Source of the DNA: Oscillospiraceae bacterium | GTDB taxonomy: Bacteria; Bacillota_A; Clostridia; Oscillospirales; Oscillospiraceae | Reading direction: 5' to 3' | NCBI GenBank assembly: GCA_017470325.1 | Contig: JAFUES010000032.1 | Location: forward strand, 7,647 to 71,646 | Length of the DNA: 64,000 nt | Shown here: piece by piece, positions 49,880 to 62,104 of the stretch | Position numbering within the stretch: the first letter of the stretch is position 1 | Layout of the letters: the number at the start of each line of letters is the position of its first letter | Notes under the pieces: generated by a model | Seen by the model: only the letters and a program-made list of their open reading frames with translations | What the model was told of the DNA's origin: nothing | The model's database searches: none | Made by a program: the position numbers and the translations under genes

Positions 49880-49913
49880 GTGCAAAATTTTAGATTTTTA
49901 TAAAATTTTGCAC
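49880..49913. repeat. Perfect AT-rich inverted repeat
   Basis: GTGCAAAATTTT / AAAATTTTGCAC with a 10 base loop, between the ATPase promoter and the atp terminator. Could be an operator for the minus-strand promoter or a weak terminator; no T-tract follows. Confidence 0.55.
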
Positions 49914-49938
49914 GATTCCATTCCCTACCGATATAATA

Positions 49939-49973
49939 GGAAAAGGTGCAGCCCGCAAACACGGTCTGCACCT
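49939..49973 (-). terminator. Terminator of atp operon
   Basis: AGGTGCAG / CTGCACCT hairpin with inner CC/GG pairs, followed on the minus strand by TTTTCC, just after the atpC stop. Confidence 0.82.
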
Positions 49974-49976
49974 GTC

Positions 49977-50246
49977 TTATTCATCCTGTATTTTGCCGTT
50001 GGAAACCAGTACGGTACACTCGTTGTCTGCAACCGAGGCCACGCCGTCGCCCACCAGGACGCGGACTGCCTCGCCGCTCTCCAGCGTGCAGCGCAGGATC
50101 CCCTTCTCCACCGCGCAAAGCATGGGCGCGTGCCGCGCCAGGATGCCCACAGAGCCGAAGGGTGTCGGAAGGTTTACATAACTTACTGGTTCGTCAAACA
50201 CAGTTTCCTCTGACGTGACCACGCTGAGCCGAAACAAAGACTCCAT
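49977..50246 (-). CDS. atpC: ATP synthase epsilon subunit lacking the C-terminal helical domain
   Basis: 89 aa. Only the N-terminal beta-sandwich is present (LFRLSVVTSEETVFDEPVSY ... VADNECTVLVSNGKIQDE); the usual two-helix domain of about 45 residues, which in many bacteria inhibits ATP hydrolysis, is missing. The stop is followed directly by the operon terminator, so this looks like a natural short form rather than a broken gene. Start at ATG 50246, behind GAGGTG; a TTG at 50261 overlapping atpD is less likely. Confidence 0.88.
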   Translation of the reverse strand: MESLFRLSVVTSEETVFDEPVSYVNLPTPFGSVGILARHAPMLCAVEKGILRCTLESGEAVRVLVGDGVASVADNECTVLVSNGKIQDE

Positions 50247-50257
50247 AGTCGCACCTC

Positions 50258-52517
<2,260 letters not shown>

Positions 52518-52541
52518 TCAATCACCTGCTTTTCAGCGGGC

Positions 52542-54806
<2,265 letters not shown>

Positions 54807-54846
54807 ATCCCGGTCATCCCTCCTTCCTGCAGCATACTGTCATCCC

Positions 54847-55272
54847 TCACTCGTCGTCAAGCAGCCGCTCGGCCAGCAGCTCCGCAAGCTCTGGCCGCGC
54901 CTGACTGAGCCGATCCCGCTCGTCCTCACAGCGGGCTGTCAGCTCCGCTTGGGCCTGTTGCCGGGCCTTTCCGGCGGCTTCCCGGGCCTGGGACAGCGTT
55001 TCTTCCCGGCGCTGCCGTGCAGCCTCCCCGGCGGTGTTCAGGATGCGCTTTGCCTCCTCGCGGCTGGCCGTCTTTTCATCGGCAAGCCGTTGGTCATTTT
55101 CCTGCACCTGCGCCTGGGCGCTGCGCTCAGCCTCCAGTCCCGCGTCCACACGGGCCTGCCGCGCCGCCATAAAGCGGAGGATCGGCGTATAGAGAAAGCG
55201 TTTGAGCAGGAACATAAGCAGGAAGAAATTGATGATCGTCCATATAAGCTCTGAAAGATTGATGCTGATCAT
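54847..55272 (-). CDS. atpF: ATP synthase F0 b subunit (stand-alone)
   Basis: 141 aa. N-terminal membrane anchor LIWTIINFFLLMFLLKRFLY followed by a long Ala/Glu/Arg-rich helix. Slightly short for b (about 160). The fusion gene 40 bases downstream encodes a second, diverged b-like segment, so the peripheral stalk may be built from two different b forms, as in mycobacteria and cyanobacteria. Confidence 0.94.
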   Translation of the reverse strand: MISINLSELIWTIINFFLLMFLLKRFLYTPILRFMAARQARVDAGLEAERSAQAQVQENDQRLADEKTASREEAKRILNTAGEAARQRREETLSQAREAAGKARQQAQAELTARCEDERDRLSQARPELAELLAERLLDDE

Positions 55273-55300
55273 GGACAGTCTCCTCCCGTTTCTCTCTCGT

Positions 55301-55543
<243 letters not shown>

Positions 55544-55571
55544 CTAAAGTTATGTTTTTACGGATCGTATT

Positions 55572-56249
55572 TTATTCTTCTTCCACCGCTTCCGACACAT
55601 AGATCGAAAGCAGCATAGTAAATACCAATGCCTGGATCAGGCAGAACAGCAGGCTCAGCACCTGCATGACCAGGGGGACCAGAATGGGAAAGATGTTATA
55701 CAGGTTCTCCGTCACCGACTCTTCCCCGTACAGGTTGCCGAACAGACGCAGCGCCAGCGAGAAGGGGCGCACGAACTGCTCGATGATCACCAGGAAGAAC
55801 AGCGGAAGCGGCATGGCCTTGAACACATGCTTGAAGTACTTGCCGGCCCCCTTCTCCCTCACACCGATCACATGGATGGTGAAGAAGGCGACGACGGCCA
55901 GACCCGCGGTCACAGACAGGCTGGCAGTTGGCACGTGGAAGCCGTCCAGATGTCCCGCGCCGGGCAGCAGACCGGAGTAGTTGCTCACAATAATGAAAAT
56001 GAAAAAGGTGGCAAAGATTGGGAAATACTTCTCTGCATATTTCTTGCCCAGCGTCCCGGTATAATAGCTCTGCAGCTTGCTCACCGCCATCTCCGCCAGG
56101 TTCTGCAGCGGCCCCGGAACCTCCTTCAGGTTGCGGGTGGCGAGCCAGGACAGCAGCGTCAGCACCAGGATGATGCCCCACATGGTGGTGACGGTGCCCG
56201 TCACTTCCAGCGGCCCGATACTGAACAGCACATTTGCGGTCTCTTCCAT
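55572..56249 (-). CDS. atpB: ATP synthase F0 a subunit
   Basis: 225 aa membrane protein with about five or six helices; the conserved arginine is in PFSLALRLFGNLYGEE. I take the ATG at 56249, preceded by GGGGTGAT; a GTG at 56294 would extend it but has no ribosome site. First gene of the operon; no atpI precedes it. A weak TATAAA box at 56326-56321 may belong to the operon promoter. Confidence 0.95.
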   Translation of the reverse strand: MEETANVLFSIGPLEVTGTVTTMWGIILVLTLLSWLATRNLKEVPGPLQNLAEMAVSKLQSYYTGTLGKKYAEKYFPIFATFFIFIIVSNYSGLLPGAGHLDGFHVPTASLSVTAGLAVVAFFTIHVIGVREKGAGKYFKHVFKAMPLPLFFLVIIEQFVRPFSLALRLFGNLYGEESVTENLYNIFPILVPLVMQVLSLLFCLIQALVFTMLLSIYVSEAVEEE

Positions 56250-56519
56250 AGGATCACCCCAATCTGTGAATTGGAATCTGATAGTGTTTGACACTTTGTA
56301 TCATTTGGTCTGTTAATAAATTTATACTACACCTTTTTCGCCGTAAAAGAAAGCCCCCTTTTTCCCAAAATAGAACATTCGCGCGGTTCTGACCGGGTTT
56401 TGCACAAAGCGGCAAAAACGTGCAAGCTGTGTTAAGGCAAAAAATAAGCCCCGTCCTATTGGCGAGACTTATTTGGTGGTAATATCCATAGACCAAAACA
56501 CACGAAATCCATGTCGGTA

Positions 56520-56675
56520 CTGCATGGGGCGGGTTTGGGAGGGGCTTGGTTATTCCCTCCCAATAATTGAGCGAAGCGGATTATTGTGGCGGACTCGCCC
56601 GCCTGCGGGCGGGCCGGGTCGCGGCTCTGACCTGCCACCGGCAGGTCATTCACTCCCGCTCCCTTCGAGTCCGCG
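56520..56675. ncRNA. Highly structured intergenic element near tRNA genes
   Basis: A chain of perfect inverted repeats: TTGGGAGGG/CCCTCCCAA, CAATAAT/ATTATTG, and an outer GCGGACTCG (56589-56597) with CGAGTCCGC (56666-56674) enclosing two inner hairpins, CCCGCC/GGCGGG (56598-56613) and GACCTGCC/GGCAGGTC (56629-56647). This gives a multi-branch junction if transcribed. No known RNA family is recognised. It could equally be a small palindromic mobile repeat. The region from 56295 to 56728 holds no credible protein gene. Confidence 0.5.
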
Positions 56676-56681
56676 CAGGGG

Positions 56682-56731
56682 CTATACCAAATACAAGAGC
56701 CACCGCATAGAGCGGTGGCTCTTGTATTTGG
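56682..56731 (-). terminator. Terminator of tRNA-Val
   Basis: 20 bp perfect stem, CCAAATACAAGAGCCACCGC and its complement, with a 5 base loop. It begins within the encoded CCA end of the tRNA, so processing must disrupt it. Confidence 0.75.
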
Positions 56732-56805
56732 TGGAGAGTGGCGGACTCGAACCGTCGACCTTCCGCGTGTGAGGCGGACGCTCTAACCAGCTGAGCTAAC
56801 CCTCC
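56729..56805 (-). tRNA. tRNA-Val (anticodon CAC)
   Basis: Minus strand GGAGGGT / ACTCTCC acceptor stem, D arm AGCTCAGCTGGTTAGAGC, anticodon loop CTCACAC inside TCCGC/GCGGA, T arm with GGTTCGAGTCC, encoded CCA. Confidence 0.95.
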
Positions 56806-56950
56806 GAAGCTTTTATATGATAGCACATGCCTTTACAGATTTCAAGAACTATTTTTCAGTTTTACGAAAAAAAGCAAAAACCCACTGAAAAAGTGGTTGA
56901 CATTTTGGTAACTGTCTGTTAGAATTCGATATGCTGTTCAAGCAACAGAT

Positions 56951-57027
56951 GGCGGCATAGCTCAGTTGGCTAGAGCATGCGGTTCATACCCGCAGTGTCC
57001 CCGGTTCGAATCCAGGTGCCGCTACCA
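56951..57027 (+). tRNA. tRNA-Met (anticodon CAT)
   Basis: GGCGGCA acceptor start, AGCTCAGTTGGCTAGAGC D arm, anticodon loop TTCATAC between TGCGG and CCGCA, GGTTCGAATCC T arm, encoded CCA. The first pair is G-T. Elongator type is inferred. Confidence 0.94.
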
Positions 57028-57031
57028 AAAG

Positions 57032-57061
57032 AAAGGCGCAGCATTTTTACTGCGCCTTTTA
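57032..57061 (+). terminator. Hairpin between tRNA-Met and tRNA-Glu
   Basis: AAAGGCGCAG / CTGCGCCTTTT stem followed by ATTT. Confidence 0.75.
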
Positions 57062-57064
57062 TTT

Positions 57065-57139
57065 GGCCCGTTGGTCAAGTGGTTAAGACACCGCCCTTTC
57101 ACGGCGGTAACATGGGTTCGAGTCCCGTACGGGTCACCA
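57065..57139 (+). tRNA. tRNA-Glu (anticodon TTC)
   Basis: GGCCCGT / ACGGGTC acceptor stem, anticodon loop CTTTCAC between CCGCC and GGCGG, T arm GGGTTCGAGTCCC, encoded CCA. Confidence 0.95.
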
Positions 57140-57179
57140 AAATAAGACAGTCCGCTATTTGCGGGCTGTCTTATTTTAT
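57139..57179. terminator. Bidirectional terminator after tRNA-Glu
   Basis: AAAATAAGACAG ... CTGTCTTATTTT with inner CCGC/GCGG, between tRNA-Glu (plus) and the channel gene (minus). Confidence 0.82.
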
Positions 57180-58720
57180 ATCCCCCTGCTCTCGCCCAAT
57201 CTGCCCAGCATCTCCCAGGCATAGGCGTCCTTCTTTCGGTCCTCCGGACTCAGATCCTTGTATTCCACCATCAGCGGGTGGCGGCGCAGAGCGTTATCCC
57301 GCACCGGCGCATATTGCCAGTTGTACATCTGATAAAAGCGCAGCCAGCGCCTGTGTTCCATCTCCTGCAGCAGATCCGCCTGCTCCTGCCGCAGCTCGAT
57401 AAAGCGGGCATAGGCCCGGTGGCAGTCGTCGTCGCTCAGCTCCGTGAGACCGTCGTCCCCCAGGAGGTAGCGGGCCTTGACGATCAGATGGTCCGCCGCC
57501 GCGATGTTGGACTGGCGCAGGAAGGGGCTCAGATCCCGCCAGGCAGTGGGCTGCGCGGCCCCCTCGTTGTAGATGTCGTTCATCAGGACCGCCCGGCGAT
57601 TAAGTTCGTCCTTCATCACGAACTCCGGCGTGAAGCTATCCGCCAAACCGCCAAAGCTGTCGATCCCCGGGACCGGTTCTGTCAGGTACACATGTACATG
57701 AGCCGTGCTCACGTACCAGCTTTTCAGTCGCTCGTATACGCTGTGGTTTTCCGCTTCCCCGTCACCGCAGATCAGGATCCGATCCGCCTGCTGCAAAAGA
57801 GTGCGGGCCTCCGTCCAATCCTCCATATGGAAACAAAGGCTGTCCTCCGCCTCGTTCTCTCCGCTCAGGGCCTTCATGATCTCCGGGTGCAGGGTGGAAA
57901 AAGTAGAATCCGCGCCAAAGACATGGTAACGGATGGTCCTGCCCTTTTCCAGCACATTGGTCAGCAGCGCCCGCTCCAGCAGCGCAGTCCCTACGGTGCC
58001 GCCGCCGATGAAGACCACGGTCCGCTCCCCTGCGGTCAGAGGATGGGCCTTCCAGTAGCTGCGGCTCATGACCTCGGTGGGGCTGAACAGCTGCAGCTCC
58101 GGCGGCAGCTGCTCGGCTGCCAGATCCGCCATACAGTAGCTGTCGATCCCCGCCTTCGCGCTTGCCAGGGCGCGGTTGTAATTGTCCCAGGGCTCCGCGC
58201 CCATATAAAAGAACGCCAATCCCTTATCGCCGCCCTTGAGACGCAGCAGCAGGGGCAAATCAAATTCTGTCCGCACAACGCCGCTGCCGCTCACCCGCTT
58301 CTCCTCCCCCTCAGGGAAGATCAGCAGGCAGCCTGGCTCCTCCTTTTGCAGCGCCGCTGCCAGCGCCGCTGCCTCCGGACTCTCCGCCGAGAAGGCATAC
58401 CACTTTTTTCTTCTTCCCTGGCGCAGGCGCTGCCGCGGGAGAAAGGCCCCGCTGATCAGATGCAGGCCAACGCCGATCAGCGCGGTCAGGATGCCCACGC
58501 TGCACAGGGCGAACACGGTCCCCAGTATCCGCCCCAGGGGCGTGACCGGGGACAGGTCCCCATAGCCCACTGTGGTCATGGTGACCAGAGAGTACCAGAT
58601 CGCATCGCCGAAGCTGCGGATGCTGGCGTCCGGCGCCGTCGACTCCGCCGCCAGCAGCAGCAGGAGCAGCACCAGATACACCGCGAGTGCGGACAATACC
58701 AGCTTGACAGATTTTTTCAT
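57176..58720 (-). CDS. Two-TM potassium channel with Rossmann-like and RyR domains
   Basis: 514 aa. Two transmembrane helices flank the selectivity filter in WYSLVTMTTVGYGDLSPVTP, as in KcsA-type channels. The large cytosolic part contains nucleotide-binding-like segments (TVVFIGGGTVGTALLERALL; RILICGDGEAEN) of the TrkA/Kef kind. The last 90 residues have the RyR domain pattern (MEHRRWLRFYQMYNWQYAP, then KDLSPEDRKKDAYAWEMLG) known from ryanodine receptors and scattered bacterial proteins. Ligand unknown. It is translationally coupled to the methyltransferase gene before it (ATGA overlap), an odd neighbour for an ion channel. Confidence 0.88.
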   Translation of the reverse strand: MKKSVKLVLSALAVYLVLLLLLLAAESTAPDASIRSFGDAIWYSLVTMTTVGYGDLSPVTPLGRILGTVFALCSVGILTALIGVGLHLISGAFLPRQRLRQGRRKKWYAFSAESPEAAALAAALQKEEPGCLLIFPEGEEKRVSGSGVVRTEFDLPLLLRLKGGDKGLAFFYMGAEPWDNYNRALASAKAGIDSYCMADLAAEQLPPELQLFSPTEVMSRSYWKAHPLTAGERTVVFIGGGTVGTALLERALLTNVLEKGRTIRYHVFGADSTFSTLHPEIMKALSGENEAEDSLCFHMEDWTEARTLLQQADRILICGDGEAENHSVYERLKSWYVSTAHVHVYLTEPVPGIDSFGGLADSFTPEFVMKDELNRRAVLMNDIYNEGAAQPTAWRDLSPFLRQSNIAAADHLIVKARYLLGDDGLTELSDDDCHRAYARFIELRQEQADLLQEMEHRRWLRFYQMYNWQYAPVRDNALRRHPLMVEYKDLSPEDRKKDAYAWEMLGRLGESRGI

Positions 58721-59934
58721 AAGATCAGCCCATACTTTTCCGCCAGCGGCAGCAGCGCCTCCTCGGGCAGGCCGCCCTCGTACAGAGCCCTGCCCTGGTA
58801 CAGGCGCAGCGCCTGCTCCAGCAGCTGTGCGTCCTCACACCGCAGGCACAGGGGCTTGCTGATCAGATACTGGCAGTCGGCGAAGTTGTCCAGCTCCCCC
58901 GCTGCGCGCAACTGGATCGTCACCACAGGCTCGTCCTCCTCCATGGCGTCCTCCAGTCGCTCCTCCAGGTCCGCGTCGCAGGGGAGCGCCGCCCCGACAG
59001 CGATGGCCGGATCCAGGAAGAACAGCTCTTTCTCCGTGGCGCAGGGCAGAAGCTCTGCGTATTGCGGCGCGGGTCTCTGCATAGCAAGCTCGGCCGTCCC
59101 CGCCTTCAGGGCCGCCACATGGCCGGTTTCCGTACCGCAGCAGCCGCCGAAGATCTCTACGCCGGCCGCCGCCATTTCCTTCAGATACGCCGTGAATTCC
59201 TCCGGCGGGCAGTCATACACGGACTTGCCGTCCCTGACCTCCGGCATGCCGGCGTTGGGCTTTGCGATCAGCGGCACCCGGGCGATCTCATGCAGACGCT
59301 TGAGCTGCTGCGCCATCTCCGCCGGACCCACTGAGCAGTTGAGGCCGAAGGCGTCCACGCCCATACCCTGCATGATCTGCAGCACCGCCGCCACGTCGGA
59401 GCCGGTGAGGGTCCGACCGTTTTCATCACAAGTGAAAGTGACGAAAACCGGCTTGCGGCTGACGCTCTTGACCGCCAGCACCGCCGCCCGGGCCTCCGCC
59501 ACGGTCATCATGGTCTCGATCACGAACAGATCTACCCCGGCCTTTTCCAGGGCCGCAGCCTGCTCGGTATAGATCTCAACCAGTTCTTCAAAGCCGGTAT
59601 CTCCCAGGGGATAGAGGAACAGACCGGTGGGGGCCATATCTCCCGCCACCCAGGCCTTACCATCCACCGCCGCCCGGGACAGGGCCGCCAGGCGGCAATT
59701 GTAATCCTCCACCTGGTTGAAAATGCCGTGGGCCTCCAGCTTGGTGCGGTTGGCCCCGAAGGTGGGCGAATAGACCACGTTGCTGCCGGCGGCCACATAG
59801 CCCCGCTGGATCTCCTGAATGGCCGCAGGGTGGGCCAGGGTCCAGCGCTCGGTACAGTCGCTGCCGTCGAAGCCGCGCTTCTGCAGTTCGGTGCCGGTGG
59901 CGCCGTCCAGGATCAAGGGAAAGTTCAGTTCCAT
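58717..59934 (-). CDS. Homocysteine S-methyltransferase-like protein (MetH N-terminal type)
   Basis: 405 aa. A (beta/alpha)8 homocysteine-binding domain starts with LILDGATGTELQKRG and has the zinc cysteines in GLNCSVG and IFGGCCGT. The last 100 residues are a small extra domain of uncertain function. It lacks the pterin-, cobalamin- and activation domains of MetH, so cobalamin would have to come from another protein, plausibly the corrinoid protein encoded at 62105. Overlaps the activator gene by 10 bases. Methionine synthesis or methyl-group disposal is the likely job. Confidence 0.88.
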   Translation of the reverse strand: MELNFPLILDGATGTELQKRGFDGSDCTERWTLAHPAAIQEIQRGYVAAGSNVVYSPTFGANRTKLEAHGIFNQVEDYNCRLAALSRAAVDGKAWVAGDMAPTGLFLYPLGDTGFEELVEIYTEQAAALEKAGVDLFVIETMMTVAEARAAVLAVKSVSRKPVFVTFTCDENGRTLTGSDVAAVLQIMQGMGVDAFGLNCSVGPAEMAQQLKRLHEIARVPLIAKPNAGMPEVRDGKSVYDCPPEEFTAYLKEMAAAGVEIFGGCCGTETGHVAALKAGTAELAMQRPAPQYAELLPCATEKELFFLDPAIAVGAALPCDADLEERLEDAMEEDEPVVTIQLRAAGELDNFADCQYLISKPLCLRCEDAQLLEQALRLYQGRALYEGGLPEEALLPLAEKYGLIL

Positions 59935-61448
59935 TCTTCGTCGTCCTCCTCGTAAAACAGCATTTGCTCCGGGTACTCCCGGTTAAAGTCCGGATCGCCG
60001 GACAGCTCCAGATAACGGCAGCTTCGCCGGATCTCACGCAACGTGCCCCGCTTGGTCTCATCCAGCAGTGCCAACCGCGCCCCCGCCAGGGAGGCGTTGC
60101 CCAGCAGCACCGTTTTTCCCGCCAAGGCCTCCGGCAGCATGCCGATAGCCGCGGCGCTTTTCGCGTCCATGTAGGTGCCGAAGCCTCCGGCCAGGTACAG
60201 CCGGTCCAGGTCCTCCACACGAAGGCCCGCCTTCTTCAGCAGCACTGAGATCCCGGCGGCCACCGCCGCCTTGGCCAGCTGCAGCTGGCGCACATCGCCC
60301 GCCGTCAGGTAGACGCTGTGATCCGCCGTCAGGTAGAAGATCCCATTGCCGTTATCATCCTCACCCAGCCAGCGCTCATAGCCCTCTGGCGCCTCGTCAG
60401 GTCCCTGCAGCAGCCCATAGGCGCTGATGATCCGCCGCCGGGTCAAAACGGCCAGCAGATCGATCAATCCGGAGCCGCACAGACCCCGGGGCGTACCACC
60501 GCCGATCACCTCCAGCTCCGGCTCCTCACCGTCCCAGCGCACATGGCTGACGGCGCCGTCAGTACCCGCCATGCCGCAGGCGATGCCTGCCCCCTCAAAG
60601 GCGGGACCGGAAGCCACGGCGCAGCAGAGGAAGCCCTCCGCTCCGCCCAGGGCCATTTCGCCGTTGGTGCCGATATCCAGGAACAGGGATCGCTCCGGGC
60701 GTGCGTACAGGCCGCTGGACAGCAGCCCTGCGGTGATATCGCCGCCCACGTAGCCCGCCACGCAAGGGGCATAGCGCAGGCCGCCCTCGTCTTGATGATC
60801 CTCCGCAAACAGGGTCTGCGGCGTAAAGGGCGCCAGGGCGATGCTCCGGGCGTCCAGCCCTGCGAACAGATGCTGCATCACCGTATTGCCCGCCACAAAA
60901 GTCTCTTTCACATCTTCGGGCCCGCAACCCAGGTCCTTCAGCAGTTCCCGGAGCTGGCCCCGGATGGCGGTCTGCAGGGTCTGCAGCCCCTCCGGGTGGT
61001 CCATGCAGTACTGGATCCGGGTGATCACATCCGCCCCGTAGGGCGCCTGGACGTTCCAGGTGCTGCGCAGCCCCCGACTGCTGCCGTCGGCCAGGTCCAG
61101 CAGCTCCAGAACCACTGTGGTGGTGCCCAGGTCCACCGCCGCGCCCAGACCCTCCCGGCCCGGGGTGACAGACGCGATACCGCCGTCAGCCGCGGTGAGG
61201 ATGGCGCCGCCGTCCTGCTCCTGAAACGACACGGTGCAGGCTTCCGCGGCGACAGTCCGGCAAGCCAGGACCTGCCGCTCCCCCGCCGCATCCCGCAGGG
61301 TCACAAGGCACTTGCCGCATTTACCCTGTCCGCCGCAGGGGGCGGCGATTTGAAAGCCCTCCTGCCGCAGCATATCCAGCAGCGTCTGGCCATCCAGGCT
61401 CTCCGCCGGGACCTGCCGACGCTCTGTTTCGATGAGAATCTGTGCCAT
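59925..61448 (-). CDS. RACo-type corrinoid activation protein ([2Fe-2S] plus ASKHA ATPase)
   Basis: 507 aa. The N-terminal plant-type ferredoxin domain has CGGQGKCGKC and a later Cys; the main part is the ASKHA-fold ATPase of the DUF4445/RACo group (AAVDLGTTTVVLELLDL; VAGNTVMQHLFAG; LFLDIGTNGEMALG; LAGGFGTYMDAKSAA). Such proteins reduce inactive Co(II) corrinoid back to Co(I) at the cost of ATP. This points to the corrinoid methyltransferase across the divergent promoter as its client. First gene of a three-gene minus-strand operon. Confidence 0.92.
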   Translation of the reverse strand: MAQILIETERRQVPAESLDGQTLLDMLRQEGFQIAAPCGGQGKCGKCLVTLRDAAGERQVLACRTVAAEACTVSFQEQDGGAILTAADGGIASVTPGREGLGAAVDLGTTTVVLELLDLADGSSRGLRSTWNVQAPYGADVITRIQYCMDHPEGLQTLQTAIRGQLRELLKDLGCGPEDVKETFVAGNTVMQHLFAGLDARSIALAPFTPQTLFAEDHQDEGGLRYAPCVAGYVGGDITAGLLSSGLYARPERSLFLDIGTNGEMALGGAEGFLCCAVASGPAFEGAGIACGMAGTDGAVSHVRWDGEEPELEVIGGGTPRGLCGSGLIDLLAVLTRRRIISAYGLLQGPDEAPEGYERWLGEDDNGNGIFYLTADHSVYLTAGDVRQLQLAKAAVAAGISVLLKKAGLRVEDLDRLYLAGGFGTYMDAKSAAAIGMLPEALAGKTVLLGNASLAGARLALLDETKRGTLREIRRSCRYLELSGDPDFNREYPEQMLFYEEDDEEWN

Positions 61449-61467
61449 ATTCTTCCATGAATGCCCG

Positions 61468-61496
61468 TTGACACCGGGCGCTTCCTTCGATATAAT
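61468..61496 (+). promoter_or_regulatory. Consensus promoter of DUF2284-methyltransferase operon
   Basis: TTGACA (61468-61473), exactly 17 base spacer, TATAAT (61491-61496): a full consensus sigma-A promoter. Confidence 0.88.
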
Positions 61497-61520
61497 GTCG
61501 GATAAACCTACTGTTTTTCT

Positions 61521-61549
61521 ATCTTATCGGTACCGGCAATTTTTGTCAA
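61521..61549 (-). promoter_or_regulatory. Promoter of RACo operon
   Basis: Minus strand TTGACA (61549-61544), 17 base spacer, TAAGAT (61526-61521). The two start regions face each other, so the transcripts overlap and the operons may be co-regulated. Confidence 0.68.
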
Positions 61550-61561
61550 GGAGGCAGACGC

Positions 61562-62089
61562 ATGGCAGACCTGGTAAAACTGGCTCTGGATGTGGGTTTT
61601 TCCCATGCCGCGCTGCTGGATGCCTCTACGCTCCAAGCCCTGCCGGAGGTGCGCGACATGTGTGCCAGCGGCCGCTGCCAGCGCTATGGAAAGAGCTGGA
61701 GCTGTCCGCCCGCTTGCGGCAGCATCGAAGAGACCTCTGCGCGGATGGCTGCTTACAGCGGCGGCGTGCTGGTGCAGACTACCGCCCAGCTGGAGGACGA
61801 CTTTGACGCCGAGTCCATGGCTGCTGCCCAAAAGCTGCACAAGGAGCATTTCTTTACCCTGGCCCGGCAGGTCCGCCTGCTCCATCCGGGCTGCCTGCCT
61901 CTGACCGCCGGCTCCTGCACAATCTGTCGGACCTGCACCTACCCGGACAGGCCCTGCCGCTTTCCCAACAAGATGCTCTCCTCCATGGAGGCCTATGGGC
62001 TGCTGGTCAGCCAGGTGTGCAAGGACGCAGGGCTGCCCTATTATTACGGGCCTAAAACTTTGACCTACAGCTCCTGTATTCTGATATAA
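61562..62089 (+). CDS. DUF2284 metal-binding protein
   Basis: 175 aa, rich in cysteine: CASGRCQRYGKSWSCPPACG near residue 35 and a later ferredoxin-like set, CTICRTCTYPDRPCRFPN. This is the pattern of DUF2284 proteins, often found beside corrinoid methyltransferases; function unproven, perhaps an iron-sulfur electron carrier for corrinoid reactivation. AGGAGG lies 8 bases before the ATG. The methyltransferase gene follows after 15 bases. Confidence 0.88.
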   Translation: MADLVKLALDVGFSHAALLDASTLQALPEVRDMCASGRCQRYGKSWSCPPACGSIEETSARMAAYSGGVLVQTTAQLEDDFDAESMAAAQKLHKEHFFTLARQVRLLHPGCLPLTAGSCTICRTCTYPDRPCRFPNKMLSSMEAYGLLVSQVCKDAGLPYYYGPKTLTYSSCILI

Positions 62090-62104
62090 AGTGAGGTACT
62101 CACC

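Noticed and set aside
56473..56772. 99-codon plus-strand frame ending in a SGGLEPSTFRV-like tail
   Set aside because: The tail is the reverse complement of tRNA-Val and the body is the structured element; a known kind of false gene.
61449..61561. Cobalamin riboswitch between the corrinoid operons
   Set aside because: The intergenic space is 113 bases and filled by two promoters; no cobalamin-box sequence is seen.
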